Assembly: GCF_013348805.1 (NCBI RefSeq)
Contig: NZ_CP054690.1
Location: 3,162,001 to 3,226,000, forward strand
Length of the DNA stretch: 64,000 bases
Direction: 5' to 3'
DNA from: Rhodococcus sp. W8901
GTDB taxonomy: Bacteria; Actinomycetota; Actinomycetes; Mycobacteriales; Mycobacteriaceae
The position numbers and the translations under genes were made by a program. Below, one piece after another: positions 17,674-32,650 of the stretch (positions are counted from its first letter, which is position 1; the number at the start of each line of letters is the position of its first letter). A model generated the notes under the pieces. It saw only the letters and a program-made list of their open reading frames with translations, searched no databases and was not told the DNA's origin.

Positions 17674-19171
17674 TCAGACGACGGTCAGCGGGAGCGCAGT
17701 CGGATGCACGGGAGCGGGCAGCTCCGAACTCCCGGTCAGATAGGCGTCGACGCCCCGTGCTGCGGACCGCCCCTCCGCGATGGCCCACACCACCAGCGAG
17801 GCCCCCCGGTGCGCGTCGCCGCACACGAACACACCGGGCGTCGCGGTCTGCCAATCGGATCCACACGAGAGCGAACCCCGCCGGTTGGTACCGAGGTCGA
17901 GATCGTCGAGCAACGGGCCGTATTCGGCACCCTCGAAGCCGATCGCGAAAAGCGCTAGGTCGCAAGGAAGTTCGATCACCTCACCGACCGGACGAATCAC
18001 CCTCTGCCCCGATTCGTCGCGCCCCAGCCGTACCTCCGCCAGGATCATCGACCGCACGCGCCCGTCGGCGTCACCGAGGAATCGCTGAACCGCGACCTCG
18101 TACCGGCGCACACCGCCTTCCGCGTGCGCCGGGGACGTGCGCAGCACCATCGGCCATGCCGGCCACGGCGTGGAGGATTCGTCCCGTTCGGTCGGTAGGG
18201 CCGGGTGATAGTCGAGCTGGGTGACCGACAGCGCGCCCTGCCGGTGCGCGGTCCCGAGGCAGTCGGCTCCGGTGTCACCACCACCGATGATCACCACGTG
18301 CTTGCCACGCGCGCTGATCGGCGTCGGCCCGTCACCCTCGCACTCATGGTTGGAGGCGACGAGATACTCCATCGCCAGGTGCACGCCGTCCAGCTCCCGG
18401 CCCACGACGTCGCGGTTGTCGCGCGCCTGCAGTGCGCCCGTCGCGAGCACGACCGCCTCGTACCGTTCCCGCAGCGCGGACACCGGCAAGTCGATACCCA
18501 CCTCGACCTCGGTGACGAAATGCGTTCCCTCCACTCTCATCTGGGTCAGCCTCTGGTCCACCATCGCCTTCTCGAGCTTGAACTCGGGTATCCCGTACCG
18601 CAGCAGCCCGCCGAGTCGGTCGTCGCGCTCGTACACGGTCACCTCGTGCCCGACACGAGTTAGTTGTTGCGCAGCAGCAAGTCCCGCGGGGCCCGAACCG
18701 ACGACGGCGATATGTCGGCCGGTACCGATGGCCGACAGGACCGGCCCCACCGCACCCTTCTCCCAGGCGGCGTCGGCAATGGCCTGCTCGATCCGCTTGA
18801 TCGTGACGCTGCCGGTGGTGTGGGTGTCGGCGAGCGAGAGGACGCACGCGGCCTCGCAGGGTGCCGGGCACACCCGTCCGGTGAACTCCGGGAAGTTGTT
18901 GGTCGCGTGCAACCGGTCTGCCGCCGCACCCCAGCGACCTCGGCGAACCAGGTCGTTCCACTCGGGAATCAAGTTCCCCAGGGGGCACCCGGCACTCCCG
19001 GAGTGACAGAACGGGATCCCGCAGTCCATGCACCGACTGGCCTGCTCGGACACCTCCCGGGCACGCTCCTCGGCCGACTGCGACTCGTACACCTCGCGCC
19101 AGTCGTGGACACGTTCTTCCACCGGACGCTTGCGCGCCTCCTGCTTGGTGACGTGTAGGAAACCCTGTGGA

Positions 19172-19179
<8 letters not shown>
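17674..19179 (-). CDS. gltD: Glutamate synthase small subunit
   Basis: 501-residue FAD/iron-sulfur NADPH-oxidising subunit that feeds electrons to GltB for glutamate formation from glutamine and 2-oxoglutarate. N-terminal cysteine motifs for Fe-S clusters (CMDCGIPFC...GCPLGN and [14 protein letters not shown]) are followed by an FAD Rossmann motif ([15 protein letters not shown]) and an NADPH motif ([13 protein letters not shown]). It overlaps the end of gltB by eight bases, so the pair is one operon. Confidence 0.97.
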
Positions 19180-23755
<4,576 letters not shown>

Positions 23756-23975
23756 CGAACACCTCCACACCGGCCACGTACGTCCCGACCGCGACCACCT
23801 GTTCGCGCATCACGCACTTCTCGGGCGACTCCCTCATGGGGGTCGCCGACTACGGGTGCTGACTGCGTTGATCGGGGTCCACCGGCATTGCTGTCGACCC
23901 GTGAAGGTTGCCGAGTTCCACACCCGGCCGGGTCAGTTTACCGCGCCATCGCCACCCGAAGCGATGCCGAAAAAG

Positions 23976-24013
23976 CCACACCGCCCGTGCCGATATCGGC
24001 ACGGGCGGTGTGG
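23976..24013 (-). terminator. Intrinsic terminator after the trp-lgt unit
   Basis: A perfect 18-bp stem (23976-23993 with 23996-24013) around TA, followed on the minus strand by CTTTTTC. It ends transcription just after the 89-residue gene at 24024-24293 and before gltB. The 23756-23975 stretch between it and gltB should hold the gltB promoter; I see no clear boxes. Confidence 0.88.
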
Positions 24014-24023
24014 TTCGAGTACG

Positions 24024-24293
24024 TCAGGTCCGGTCGGACTCGGTCGGCTCGAGATCGCCGGGCGGGGGCGGATAGCTCGGCCCGGCTCCCCACCCCGGGC
24101 CGTTACCGACCCCGGAGAAGGTGTCCCAGCCCGGTCCGGCCGCTCCGCTTCCGGACGGCGGAACCGCCGAGGTGCCCGACGTCGACTCCGTCATGGAGGC
24201 GTCGGCTGTCGCGTCGTAATCGAAAGGCGCGCCGAACTCCGGCGGCGAAGTGGGTTCGACCAACCCGTCGTCGAACTCGGTGGGTTCAGTCAT
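24024..24293 (-). CDS. Small acidic hypothetical protein
   Basis: 89 residues rich in Pro, Gly, Ser and acidic residues, with no membrane segment or recognised domain (segments such as SGTSAVPPSGSGAAGPGWDTF and GPSYPPPPGDLEP). It probably is intrinsically disordered. The ATG overlaps the lgt stop (ATGA), and an intrinsic terminator follows, so it is the last gene of the trp-lgt unit. Coding status is supported by the coupling and codon bias; function unknown. Confidence 0.65.
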   Translation of the reverse strand: MTEPTEFDDGLVEPTSPPEFGAPFDYDATADASMTESTSGTSAVPPSGSGAAGPGWDTFSGVGNGPGWGAGPSYPPPPGDLEPTESDRT

Positions 24294-25294
24294 TTCTTCT
24301 CCCTTCCGCTGTCGGTGCTGTCGCTGTCGCTGCGGTCGCGGTCGGTGTGATCGGGACTCGTGACGGAGTCCTCATCGACTGCGGGCGCCGCGGCTCCGAC
24401 CGTTCGGTCGGTGCGACTGCTGCGCGGTTGCAGATCCTCCGGATTCTCACGCCCCTTCTTCGCCAGAACGAAGTAGGCGACGGCGCCTGCGAACACGAGG
24501 GCCGACGTGAACGAGTTCACCCGGATGCCCAGGATCTCGGACGCGTGATCCGACCGCATCAGCTCGATCCAGAAACGGCCCGCGCAGTATCCCGCCACGT
24601 AGAGCGCGAACAGCCGGCCGTGACCGATCTTGAACCTGCGGTCCACCACGACTAGCAGCACGACGATCAGCAGGTTCCAGACCAGTTCGTAGAGGAACGT
24701 CGGGTGAACCACCTGCATCACGACGCCGTTGGATGCACCGTTGAGCGTGTCGACCCGTCCCGCGGCATCCGTGCGCTCGTAGATCTCGAGACCCCACGGG
24801 ACCGTCGTCTCGCGGCCGTACAGCTCCTGGTTGAACCAGTTGCCGAGTCGGCCGATGGCCTGCGCCAGGATTATGCCGGGCGCGATCGCGTCGCCCAGCG
24901 CCGGCAGCGGGATGCCCCGGCGTCGGCAACCGATCCACGCACCGACGGCGCCGAGGGCCACGGCACCCCAGATGCCGAGGCCGCCCTGCCAGATCTTCAG
25001 CGCGTCGACGGGGTTCCCGCCGGCACCGAAGTACGTCGGCCAGTCCGTCATGACGTGGTAGAGCCGGCCACCGATCAAACCGAACGGCACCGCCCAGACG
25101 GCGATGTCGAGGACCGTGCCCTTCTCACCGCCGCGCGCCACCCATCGCCGGTCGCCCCACACGATCGCCACGACGATGCCGACGATGATGCAGAGCGCGT
25201 AGGCACGCAGGGCCAGCGGTCCGACGTACCACACCCCCTGCGGTGGGCTGGGGATGTACGCGAGAAATTGCGTCGAAGTCGCCATCGAAGTCAC
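24290..25294 (-). CDS. lgt: Prolipoprotein diacylglyceryl transferase
   Basis: 334-residue membrane enzyme that attaches diacylglycerol to the lipobox Cys of exported lipoproteins. About seven transmembrane segments are visible, with the family motifs FGLIGGRLYHVMTDW, GRLGNWFNQELYGRET (catalytic loop) and GRFWIELMRSD. The C-terminal 60 residues are an added charged, disordered tail ending DRDRSDSDSTDSGREKK, as is common in actinobacterial Lgt. The GTG start overlaps the trpA stop (GTGA), so it belongs to the trp operon. Confidence 0.96.
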   Translation of the reverse strand: MTSMATSTQFLAYIPSPPQGVWYVGPLALRAYALCIIVGIVVAIVWGDRRWVARGGEKGTVLDIAVWAVPFGLIGGRLYHVMTDWPTYFGAGGNPVDALKIWQGGLGIWGAVALGAVGAWIGCRRRGIPLPALGDAIAPGIILAQAIGRLGNWFNQELYGRETTVPWGLEIYERTDAAGRVDTLNGASNGVVMQVVHPTFLYELVWNLLIVVLLVVVDRRFKIGHGRLFALYVAGYCAGRFWIELMRSDHASEILGIRVNSFTSALVFAGAVAYFVLAKKGRENPEDLQPRSSRTDRTVGAAAPAVDEDSVTSPDHTDRDRSDSDSTDSGREKK

Positions 25295-26094
25295 TGGGCC
25301 ACGGTAGCCGAGCGCACGCCCTCCGCGAGTTCCGTGGTGAGGGCGCGGACCGCACCCAGGCCCTGCTCCACCGCGGAGACGATGGCGGATCCGACGATGA
25401 CCGCGTCCGCGTACGCCGCGATCTCGGCGGCCTGCGCGCCCGACCGGACGCCGAGGCCGACACCGACCGGGATGTCCGAGTGGGCACGGATCCGGGCGGT
25501 GAGTTCCGGCGCCATCGACGACACCGCGTCACGCGCACCGGTCACGCCCATCGTCGACGCCGCGTAGATGAACCCGCTGCTCGCCTCTAGGGTCATCGCC
25601 AGCCGCTCCTCGGTAGAGGACGGCGCAACGAGGAAGATCCGGTCCAGGTGATGCTCCTCGGAGGCCTCCATCCACTCACCGGCCTCCTCGGGGATCAGGT
25701 TCGGGGTGATCAACCCGAGGCCACCCGCGTTCGCGAGGTCGCGCGAGAACCGGTCGACGCCGTACTGGAGTACCGGGTTCCAGTACGTCATGACGACCGC
25801 GTTGCCGCCCACCGACGCAATCTGCTCGACCACGGTGAACACGTCACGCACGCGCACTCCGTTGCGCAGCGCGGTCTCGGCAGCCGACTGGATGGTCGGG
25901 CCGTCCATCACCGGATCGGAGTACGCGATGCCGACCTCGATGATGTCGCAGCCGGCGTCCACCATCGTCTTGTAGACGTCGATCGACGCGGCGACGTCCG
26001 GGTAACCGGCCGGCAGGTAGCCGACGAGCGCGGCGCGGTTCTCCTCGCGACATTTCGCGAACGTGGGCGCCAGGCGTGAATCTCGCTGGTTCAC
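25291..26094 (-). CDS. trpA: Tryptophan synthase alpha chain
   Basis: 267-residue TIM-barrel subunit that cleaves indole-3-glycerol phosphate to indole. Catalytic acid residues are in [19 protein letters not shown] (Glu and Asp), and the phosphate-binding loop is [14 protein letters not shown]. The GTG at 26094 is used because it overlaps the trpB stop (GTGA) and matches the family N-terminus ([25 protein letters not shown]). It works as an alpha2beta2 complex with trpB next to it. Confidence 0.96.
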   Translation of the reverse strand: MNQRDSRLAPTFAKCREENRAALVGYLPAGYPDVAASIDVYKTMVDAGCDIIEVGIAYSDPVMDGPTIQSAAETALRNGVRVRDVFTVVEQIASVGGNAVVMTYWNPVLQYGVDRFSRDLANAGGLGLITPNLIPEEAGEWMEASEEHHLDRIFLVAPSSTEERLAMTLEASSGFIYAASTMGVTGARDAVSSMAPELTARIRAHSDIPVGVGLGVRSGAQAAEIAAYADAVIVGSAIVSAVEQGLGAVRALTTELAEGVRSATVAQ

Positions 26095-27410
26095 TTGGCC
26101 GTACCTTCCTTGCTCGAATCGGCGGCGTCGGCAGCGGTGTCCTTGTCGAACAGGCCGAACCACTGCGCCGCGGTGTCCATGTCCTTGTCGCCGCGGCCGG
26201 ACAGGCTCACGACGATGATCGCCCCGTCGCCCAGTTCACGACCCAGCTTCAGCGCGCCCGCCACCGCGTGCGCCGACTCGATCGCCGGGATGATGCCCTC
26301 GCGTCGCGAGAGCAGCAGCAGCGCGTCCATCGCCTCGGCGTCGGTGATCGGCTCGTACGACGCCCGACCGGTGTCCTTGAGGTAGGCGTGCTCGGGTCCG
26401 ACACCCGGGTAGTCGAGGCCGGCCGAGATCGAATGCGACTCGATGGTCTGGCCGTCCTCGTCCTGCAGCAGGTACGAGTACGCGCCCTGGAAGGCGCCCG
26501 GGGTGCCGCCGGCGAAGGTGGCTGCATGCCGACCGGTCTCGACGCCGTCGCCGGCGGCCTCGTAGCCGACCAGCTTGACCGCCGGATCGTCGATGAACGC
26601 ATGGAAGATGCCGATCGCGTTCGAGCCACCGCCGACACACGCCACGACGGCGTCCGGCAGCCTGCCCGTCAGCGTCTGCACCTGTGCGCGCGCCTCGAGA
26701 CCGACGATGCGCTGGAAGTCGCGCACGATCATCGGGAAGGGGTGCGGACCGGCCGCGGTGCCGAAGCAGTAGTAGGTCCGATCAGCGTTGGTGACCCAGT
26801 CGCGCAACGCCTCGTTGATCGCGTCCTTCAGCGTCGCCGATCCGGTCTCGACCGACACGACCTCGGCGCCGAGCAGACGCATCCGGGCCACGTTGAGCGC
26901 CTGCCGGGCGGTGTCGACGGCACCCATGTAGACGATGCACTCGAGACCGAGCAGCGCACACGCGGTCGCCGTCGCCACACCGTGCTGGCCGGCACCGGTC
27001 TCCGCGATGATCCGGGTCTTACCCATGCGCTTGGCAAGCAGTACCTGCCCGAGCACATTGTTGATCTTGTGAGATCCGGTGTGGTTCAGATCTTCCCGCT
27101 TGAGCACGATGCGGGCCCCACCGGCGAACTCGCGCAGCCGAGTGGCCTCGAAGACCGGGGACGGGCGACCGGTGTAGTCGCGCTGCAGCCGATCCAGCTC
27201 GTCCAGGAACGAGTCGTCCCCGCGGGCCTTGTCGTACTCGGCGGTGACCTCCTCGATCACCGCCATCAGCGCCTCGGGGACATGACGTCCGCCGTACACA
27301 CCCCAGTGGCCGCCGGGATCGGGCTCGTGGGTGGAGCGCTCGGTCAGACCGGCGCTGGCGGGGGGCAGATTCCCGCCCTTGGAGACGAGGGCCTCATTGC
27401 GTGAACTCAC
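26091..27410 (-). CDS. trpB: Tryptophan synthase beta chain
   Basis: About 439 residues. A PLP enzyme joining indole and serine to tryptophan. The PLP lysine is in [14 protein letters not shown]. Other motifs are [13 protein letters not shown] and the phosphate-binding [10 protein letters not shown]. The frame extends six codons upstream to a TTG, but the GTG at 27410 gives a more usual N-terminus. It is flanked by trpC and trpA in a compact unit. Confidence 0.96.
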   Translation of the reverse strand: MSSRNEALVSKGGNLPPASAGLTERSTHEPDPGGHWGVYGGRHVPEALMAVIEEVTAEYDKARGDDSFLDELDRLQRDYTGRPSPVFEATRLREFAGGARIVLKREDLNHTGSHKINNVLGQVLLAKRMGKTRIIAETGAGQHGVATATACALLGLECIVYMGAVDTARQALNVARMRLLGAEVVSVETGSATLKDAINEALRDWVTNADRTYYCFGTAAGPHPFPMIVRDFQRIVGLEARAQVQTLTGRLPDAVVACVGGGSNAIGIFHAFIDDPAVKLVGYEAAGDGVETGRHAATFAGGTPGAFQGAYSYLLQDEDGQTIESHSISAGLDYPGVGPEHAYLKDTGRASYEPITDAEAMDALLLLSRREGIIPAIESAHAVAGALKLGRELGDGAIIVVSLSGRGDKDMDTAAQWFGLFDKDTAADAADSSKEGTAK

Positions 27411-27471
27411 GTCCCCAGTCTGCCCCAACCCCGACGAGAACGAGTGGTCGGGTCCGCTGGCGGCCGACGAC

Positions 27472-28281
27472 TCAGCGAGCCGGCTTGGGGCACGACGGGT
27501 GCGCGCCCGCCGTGACCAGATCGGAAACAGCGGTCCTCGGGTCGCCGCTGGTCACCAGACCTTCGCCGACGAGGACCGCGTCCGCGCCGGCACCCGCGTA
27601 CGCCAGCAGGTCGGCGGTGCCGCGGACGCCGGACTCGGCGATCTTGACGACATTCGTGGGCAGGCCCGGAGCGATCCGCCCGAACGTGTCCATGTCGACC
27701 TCGAGGGTCTTGAGATTGCGCGCGTTGACGCCGATGACGCTGGCGCCGGCCTCGAGTGCGCGGTCCGCCTCGGCCTCGGTGTGGACCTCGACCAGCGCGG
27801 TCATCCCGAGCGACTCGGTGCGGTCGAGCAGCGACGCGAGCACATGCTGCTCGAGGGCCGCGACAATCAGCAGGATGACGTCCGCGCCGTGCGCACGCGC
27901 CTCGTGGATCTGGTAGGGGCCGACAATGAAGTCCTTGCGCAGGATCGGGATGTTCACGGCCCGGCGAACAGCGTCGAGGTCCGCGAGCGAACCATGGAAG
28001 CGACGCTCCTCGGTGAGCACGCTGATCATCCGCGCCCCACCGGCCTCGTACGCAGACGCGAGCACGGCAGGATCCGGGATGTCGGCGAGTGCACCCTTCG
28101 ACGGGCTAGCGCGCTTCACCTCCGCGATGACGCCGATGCCCGGGGCGCGCAGGGCCGCGGCGGCATCCAGCGCGGGAGGCGCTGCGGCAGCGGCAGCCTT
28201 GACGGCGGCCAGGTCGAGAACGGCTTCGCGGGCGGCGACATCGGCGCGCACCCCGTCGAGAATCGAGTCGAGAACGGTCAT
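27472..28281 (-). CDS. trpC: Indole-3-glycerol phosphate synthase
   Basis: 269-residue TIM-barrel enzyme that closes the indole ring in tryptophan synthesis. Catalytic Lys and phosphate residues are in [39 protein letters not shown] and [13 protein letters not shown] are family motifs. Monofunctional: no fused trpF. The ATG at 28281 follows AAGGA by eleven bases. It sits between the Trp-operon membrane protein and trpB. Confidence 0.96.
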   Translation of the reverse strand: MTVLDSILDGVRADVAAREAVLDLAAVKAAAAAAPPALDAAAALRAPGIGVIAEVKRASPSKGALADIPDPAVLASAYEAGGARMISVLTEERRFHGSLADLDAVRRAVNIPILRKDFIVGPYQIHEARAHGADVILLIVAALEQHVLASLLDRTESLGMTALVEVHTEAEADRALEAGASVIGVNARNLKTLEVDMDTFGRIAPGLPTNVVKIAESGVRGTADLLAYAGAGADAVLVGEGLVTSGDPRTAVSDLVTAGAHPSCPKPAR

Positions 28282-28360
28282 CGTGGCTCGAGTCCTTTCC
28301 GGCATGTCAACCGATGTGTGAGGTACCTCATCGGATCTTGACTCAGCCTAGAGGTCGGGG

Positions 28361-29095
28361 TTATTCGGTCTCCCGGCGGGTACCCGACTGGCCGGTGTCC
28401 TTGCTCACATCCGTCGCCGAAGGGCTTGACTCACCAGCACCGGCAGCCCTGTCACCGTCGTCGACGGTGGGGTCCTCGCCGGCATCGAGCGCATCCCAGA
28501 GCATGCGCTGCGTCTGCGGCTCGTCCGTCTTGTCGACGGCGCCGCGCTTGGCGGCAGCGTCGCGGCGGGCCGCCGGGCTGTCGTACTTGGACGAGAGTCC
28601 GCCCGTCGCAGCCGGTTTCCGGATGAGCGCGAAGGCTGCCGCCAGTGCGACCACCGAGCCCACCAGCACCAGCACCGCGGGCAGGGCGGTGACCTCGGTC
28701 GCCGTCACCTGCGTGGCGACCCGCTCGAATCCGGCAATGTCCGCAGCCTTCTCGTCGGACGCACCACGGGTCAGCAGGCCGATCGCGGGAATCGCGGCGA
28801 CCACCGCGACGACCGCGACCAGCAGGCCCAGCACCCGCACGAGCCACCCGCGCACCGCGAACGCGGCCGCGATCGCCGCGACCAGCGCGAGCGCCAGCGG
28901 TGTGGTCGCGGCGGCCCACGTGCCGCCGTCGAGGTTCGTCACGCGATCCTCGCCCAGCCCGTCGGACGACGTCACCGTCACCCACGTCATCCGCGACGAG
29001 CCCCACAGGCACGCCGCTGCCACCGCGAGCAGCAGCGCCGCCACCCCGGTCGCGCGGCGGCCGGAGTTCCGGCCGCCGGACTCGTTCTCACTCAC
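28361..29095 (-). CDS. Trp-operon-associated membrane protein (TIGR02234 type)
   Basis: 244 residues with four predicted transmembrane helices (around 17-35, 62-80, 85-107 and 139-159) and a long charged cytoplasmic tail rich in Ala, Asp and Ser. It matches the conserved but uncharacterised membrane protein always found between trpE and trpC in actinobacteria (Rv1610 position). The start overlaps the trpE stop by eight bases, so the two are cotranslated. Function is unknown; a transport or assembly role for the pathway is speculation. Confidence 0.88.
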   Translation of the reverse strand: MSENESGGRNSGRRATGVAALLLAVAAACLWGSSRMTWVTVTSSDGLGEDRVTNLDGGTWAAATTPLALALVAAIAAAFAVRGWLVRVLGLLVAVVAVVAAIPAIGLLTRGASDEKAADIAGFERVATQVTATEVTALPAVLVLVGSVVALAAAFALIRKPAATGGLSSKYDSPAARRDAAAKRGAVDKTDEPQTQRMLWDALDAGEDPTVDDGDRAAGAGESSPSATDVSKDTGQSGTRRETE

Positions 29096-30689
29096 CGGTG
29101 TTCACCTCCGAACGGTCCCCGAAGGACCGCAACGTCTGTGCCGCGGCGATCGCGCTCAGGACCGCCATCGCCTTGTTCCTTGCCTCGGTGTCCTCGTAGA
29201 CGGGGTCCGAGTCGGCCACCACGCCGGCGCCCGCCTGGACGTACGCGGTGCCGTCCTTGATCAACGCGGTGCGGATCGCGATCGCGGTGTCCGCATCGCC
29301 CGCGAAGTCCAGGTATCCGACGATGCCACCGTAGATTCCGCGGCGGGTCGGCTCGAGCTCGTCGATCAGTTCCATCGCCCGAACCTTGGGCGCACCCGAC
29401 AGCGTGCCGGCCGGGAAGCAGGCGGTCACCGCGTCCAGCGCGTGCTTGCCCTCCGCCAGACGTCCGGTCACGGTCGACACCAGGTGCATCACGTGGCTGT
29501 AGCGCTCGATGTGGCGGTAGTCGTGAACCTTCACCGTGCCCGGCTCGCACACCCGGCCCAGGTCGTTGCGGCCGAGGTCCACGAGCATCAGATGCTCGGA
29601 GTTCTCCTTCTCGTCCGCGAGCAGGTCCTTCTCGAGCAGGATGTCGTCCTCCTCGGTGGCGCCGCGCCACCGCGTGCCCGCGATCGGGTGGGTGGTCGCC
29701 ACACCCTCACTCACGGTGACGAGCGCCTCGGGGCTCGACCCGACGATCGAGAACGCGGTGTTCCCGTCCGCGCCGGGTACCTGCAGCAGATACATGTACG
29801 GGCTCGGGTTCGAGGCCCGCAGCATCCGGTAGACGTCGATCGGCTCTGCAGCGCAATCCATCTCGAAGCGCTGCGAGAGAACCACCTGAAAGGCCTCGCC
29901 GGCCTCGATCTCACCGATCAGCCGGCGGACGTCGATACCGAAGCTCTCGGTAGTGCGCTGGCGACGGTAGTCGGGCTGTGGGCGGGCGAACGTCGAGACC
30001 GTCGAGTGAGCCGGCGCGGCGAGCGCAGCGGTCATCCGGTCCAGTCGCGCGACGGCGTCGTCGTACGCGGCGTCCACGCGCTCGTCGGAACCGTCCCAGT
30101 TGACGGCATTGGCGATGAGGGTGATCGCGCCCTCGTGGTGGTCGACCGCGGCCAGGTCGGTGGCGAGCAGCATCACCATCTCGGGAATCTGCAGGTCGTC
30201 GACGGCATGACTGGGCAGGCGCTCGAGCCGGCGGACGGCGTCGTAGCCGAGGAATCCGACCATTCCGCCGGTCAGTGGCGGCAGATCGGGCAGACGCTCG
30301 GTGCGCAGCAGTTCGAGGGTCCGCCCCAGCGCCTCCAGTGGGTCACCGCCCGACGGAGCGCCCACCGGGACGTTGCCGAACCAGGCGGCCTCGCCGTCCT
30401 GCACGGTCAACGCCGCGGGACTGCCCGCGCCGATGAACGACCAGCGCGACCACGACCGGCCGTTCTCCGCCGACTCGAGCAGGAAGGTGCCCGGCCGGCT
30501 GCCGGCCAACTTGGTGTAGGCCGACAGCGGAGTCTCGGCATCCGCCAACACCTTTCGGATGACGGGAACCACACGATGCTCCGCCGCGAGAGCCCGGAAC
30601 TGCTCACGAGTGGTGGTTGAATCGTGCCGGGGCGCCTCGCCGGGAACTGCCGAGGTAGCTGCTGGGATGGTGGTGGACTCGCCGCGCAT
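29088..30689 (-). CDS. trpE: Anthranilate synthase component I
   Basis: 533-residue enzyme converting chorismate to anthranilate with TrpG, which is not in the window. The N-terminal domain has [18 protein letters not shown], which contains the LLES tryptophan-feedback motif. The chorismate-binding domain has [48 protein letters not shown] and [12 protein letters not shown]. The ATG at 30689 is used because conserved sequence begins about 40 residues later. Only 58 bases separate it from the divergent bcp, leaving no room for a long attenuator leader. Confidence 0.96.
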   Translation of the reverse strand: MRGESTTIPAATSAVPGEAPRHDSTTTREQFRALAAEHRVVPVIRKVLADAETPLSAYTKLAGSRPGTFLLESAENGRSWSRWSFIGAGSPAALTVQDGEAAWFGNVPVGAPSGGDPLEALGRTLELLRTERLPDLPPLTGGMVGFLGYDAVRRLERLPSHAVDDLQIPEMVMLLATDLAAVDHHEGAITLIANAVNWDGSDERVDAAYDDAVARLDRMTAALAAPAHSTVSTFARPQPDYRRQRTTESFGIDVRRLIGEIEAGEAFQVVLSQRFEMDCAAEPIDVYRMLRASNPSPYMYLLQVPGADGNTAFSIVGSSPEALVTVSEGVATTHPIAGTRWRGATEEDDILLEKDLLADEKENSEHLMLVDLGRNDLGRVCEPGTVKVHDYRHIERYSHVMHLVSTVTGRLAEGKHALDAVTACFPAGTLSGAPKVRAMELIDELEPTRRGIYGGIVGYLDFAGDADTAIAIRTALIKDGTAYVQAGAGVVADSDPVYEDTEARNKAMAVLSAIAAAQTLRSFGDRSEVNTGE

Positions 30690-30747
30690 GCACCCATCAT
30701 CCCAGGAACGTCGATTCCGCCCGCGCCCGCGGGTAGCGTCGGCGCAC

Positions 30748-31206
30748 ATGAAGCCCGGTGAGCTCGCGCCCGAATTCGACTTGCCCGACCAGGACGGCAC
30801 ACGTCGGACGCTGACGTCGCTGCTCGCCGGCGGACCGCTCGTGCTGTTCTTCTACCCGGCCGCATCGACACCCGTGTGCACCGCCGAGGCCTGCCACTTC
30901 CGGGATCTGTCCGCCGACTTCGCCGCCGCGGGGGCCGTCGTGGCCGGCATCAGCCGGGACACCGTCGACAAGCAGGCGAGCTTCTCCCGCGCGCAGTCGT
31001 TCGGTTACCCGCTGCTCGCCGACGTCGACGGCACCGTCGCCGAGCGGTTCGGCGTCAAGCGCGGACTGCTCGGCAAGATCACGCCGGTCAAGCGGACCAC
31101 GTTCGTCATCGACACCGACCGCACGGTACTCGAGGTGATCGCGAGCGAGGTGCGGCCGAACCTGCACGCCGACCGGGCGCTCGAGCTCGTCCGCAGCCGG
31201 GCCTGA
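30748..31206 (+). CDS. bcp: Peroxiredoxin, BCP/PrxQ type
   Basis: 152-residue thiol peroxidase of the cytoplasm. Peroxidatic Cys44 and resolving Cys49 are in [12 protein letters not shown] (CxxxxC, PrxQ style). [22 protein letters not shown] and TTFVIDTD complete the fold. It is divergent from trpE with 58 bases between, the same arrangement as bcpB-trpE (Rv1608c-Rv1609). It marks the left boundary of conserved order; the next conserved gene, hisI, is 21 kb away. Confidence 0.94.
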   Translation: MKPGELAPEFDLPDQDGTRRTLTSLLAGGPLVLFFYPAASTPVCTAEACHFRDLSADFAAAGAVVAGISRDTVDKQASFSRAQSFGYPLLADVDGTVAERFGVKRGLLGKITPVKRTTFVIDTDRTVLEVIASEVRPNLHADRALELVRSRA

Positions 31207-31212
31207 CGCCCG

Positions 31213-31989
31213 TCAGGCCACCTGGATCGACCGCTTCGCCAGGCCCATCCAGAAGCCGTCGATGATCTGTTGCGGCGTCTGCTCCGGGTCGTTCGATGCA
31301 CCCAGGGTGACGAACAGCGGAGCGAAGTGCTCGATCGTCGGGTGCGCATACGGCATTCCGGGCGCCTGGGCGCGGAAGTCGATCAGGGCGTCGACGTCGC
31401 CGGCTGCCAACCGCTCCCCCGCCCACGCGTCGAACTCGGCCGACCAGCCCGGGGCCGTCGCCTCCGGCGAGGGGTCCCGCAGGAACGGCAGCCCGTGCGT
31501 CGTGAAGCCGGAACCGACGATCAGCACACCCTGCTCGCGCAGCGGGCGCAGACGCCGCCCGAGTTCGAGCAGTCGTTGCGGGTCGAGGGTCGGCATCGAG
31601 ATCTGCAGGACTGGCACGTCCGCGTCCGGATACATGACCGTCAGCGGCACGTACGCGCCGTGATCGAGGCCGCGATCCGGCTGGTGGTAGACCGGTTCGT
31701 TGTCCGGCATGAGCGCGGCGACCTGGCGGGCCAGTTCCGGCGCACCGGGCGAGGCGTAGGTCACCTCATAGAACCGGCGCGGGAATCCGCCGAAGTCGTA
31801 GACGAGCGGCGTTCCGGTCTCGATTGCGCCGATGGTGAGCGGCGCCGATTCCCAGTGGGCCGAGACGACGAGGATCGCCGTGGGACGCGGCAGGTCGGAC
31901 GACCACTGCGTGAGCTCGCGGACCCACCGCTCACTGTCGACCAGCGGGGGCGCGCCGTGGCTGAGGAAGATCGCAGGCATGACGGTCAC
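31213..31989 (-). CDS. LigB/DODA-type extradiol ring-cleavage dioxygenase
   Basis: 258 residues, class III extradiol dioxygenase fold with a non-heme metal. Conserved features are IFLSHGAPPLV, a His in VSAHWES, GLDHGAYVPLTVMYPDADVPVLQIS and VGSGFTTHGL. The substrate is probably a catechol-like or DOPA-like aromatic ring. It starts with GTG (AAAGGAG five bases before). It diverges from a MarR gene with a perfect palindrome between them, so it is probably induced by an aromatic ligand. Confidence 0.9.
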   Translation of the reverse strand: MTVMPAIFLSHGAPPLVDSERWVRELTQWSSDLPRPTAILVVSAHWESAPLTIGAIETGTPLVYDFGGFPRRFYEVTYASPGAPELARQVAALMPDNEPVYHQPDRGLDHGAYVPLTVMYPDADVPVLQISMPTLDPQRLLELGRRLRPLREQGVLIVGSGFTTHGLPFLRDPSPEATAPGWSAEFDAWAGERLAAGDVDALIDFRAQAPGMPYAHPTIEHFAPLFVTLGASNDPEQTPQQIIDGFWMGLAKRSIQVA

Positions 31990-32002
31990 ATGAACTCCTT
32001 TG

Positions 32003-32014
32003 TTGAAGCTTCAA
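32003..32014. promoter_or_regulatory. Palindromic MarR operator
   Basis: TTGAAGCTTCAA, a perfect 12-base palindrome 14 bases before the dioxygenase start and 117 bases before the marR start. Words of this type (TTGAA-N-TTCAA) are usual for MarR regulators that control LigB-type dioxygenases. Binding here would block the dioxygenase promoter. Confidence 0.7.
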
Positions 32015-32130
32015 GTTAACATGTGACTGAACGCGCCCGGTCGTCTGCTATTCCCCGACCAGCGGGCCGCGGCGGACGTTTGACACGCTGGTACCCGAAC
32101 ACCGACTTTCAGCGATCGGAGAACGACCCG

Positions 32131-32625
32131 ATGGGCGCGCAGGACAACACCGAGACCACGTGGCTCACCGGAGCCCAGCAGGACGCCTGGCGAACCCTCG
32201 TCTCCCTCGTCACGAGACTGCCCGCAGCGCTGGACACCCAACTGCAGCGTGACTCCGACCTGACGCATTTCGAGTACTTCGTCCTCGCCGTGCTGTCGGA
32301 GGCACCGGACCGGCGGCTGCGACTGTCGGAACTGGCGCAGCAGGCCAACGCCTCGCTCTCGCGCCTCTCGCACGTCGTCACGCGATTGGAGAAGCGGGGC
32401 TGGGCGCGCCGCGAAACCGTCACCGGCACGCGGGGCGCGTTCGCGGTCCTGACCGACGAGGGTTACGCGAAGGTGGTCGAGGCCGCGCCCGGACACGTCG
32501 ACACCGTGCAGGCGCTGGTGTTCGAGGGACTCGATTCCGCCCAGGTGGCCCAGTTGTCGTCGCTGGGCAAGGCGCTCGTCGATCAACTCGACAAGGGCAT
32601 CGCCGCGGGCACCGGCAAGGCCTAG
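32131..32625 (+). CDS. MarR-family transcriptional regulator
   Basis: 164-residue winged-helix dimeric regulator. Core sequence: LTHFEYFVLAVLSEAPDRRLRLSELAQQANASLSRLSHVVTRLEKRGWARRE, the recognition helix and wing (TVTGTRGAFAVLTDEGYAKV). The ATG at 32131 follows GGAG. It is divergent from the LigB dioxygenase and most likely represses it through the palindrome at 32003-32014; ligand unknown. Confidence 0.92.
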   Translation: MGAQDNTETTWLTGAQQDAWRTLVSLVTRLPAALDTQLQRDSDLTHFEYFVLAVLSEAPDRRLRLSELAQQANASLSRLSHVVTRLEKRGWARRETVTGTRGAFAVLTDEGYAKVVEAAPGHVDTVQALVFEGLDSAQVAQLSSLGKALVDQLDKGIAAGTGKA

Positions 32626-32650
32626 GGCAGGCCACACGACGCTCGCGGCC

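Noticed and set aside
30690-30747. Tryptophan attenuator or leader peptide before trpE
   Set aside because: Only 58 bases separate trpE from the divergent bcp; no Trp-rich short frame or alternative hairpins fit.
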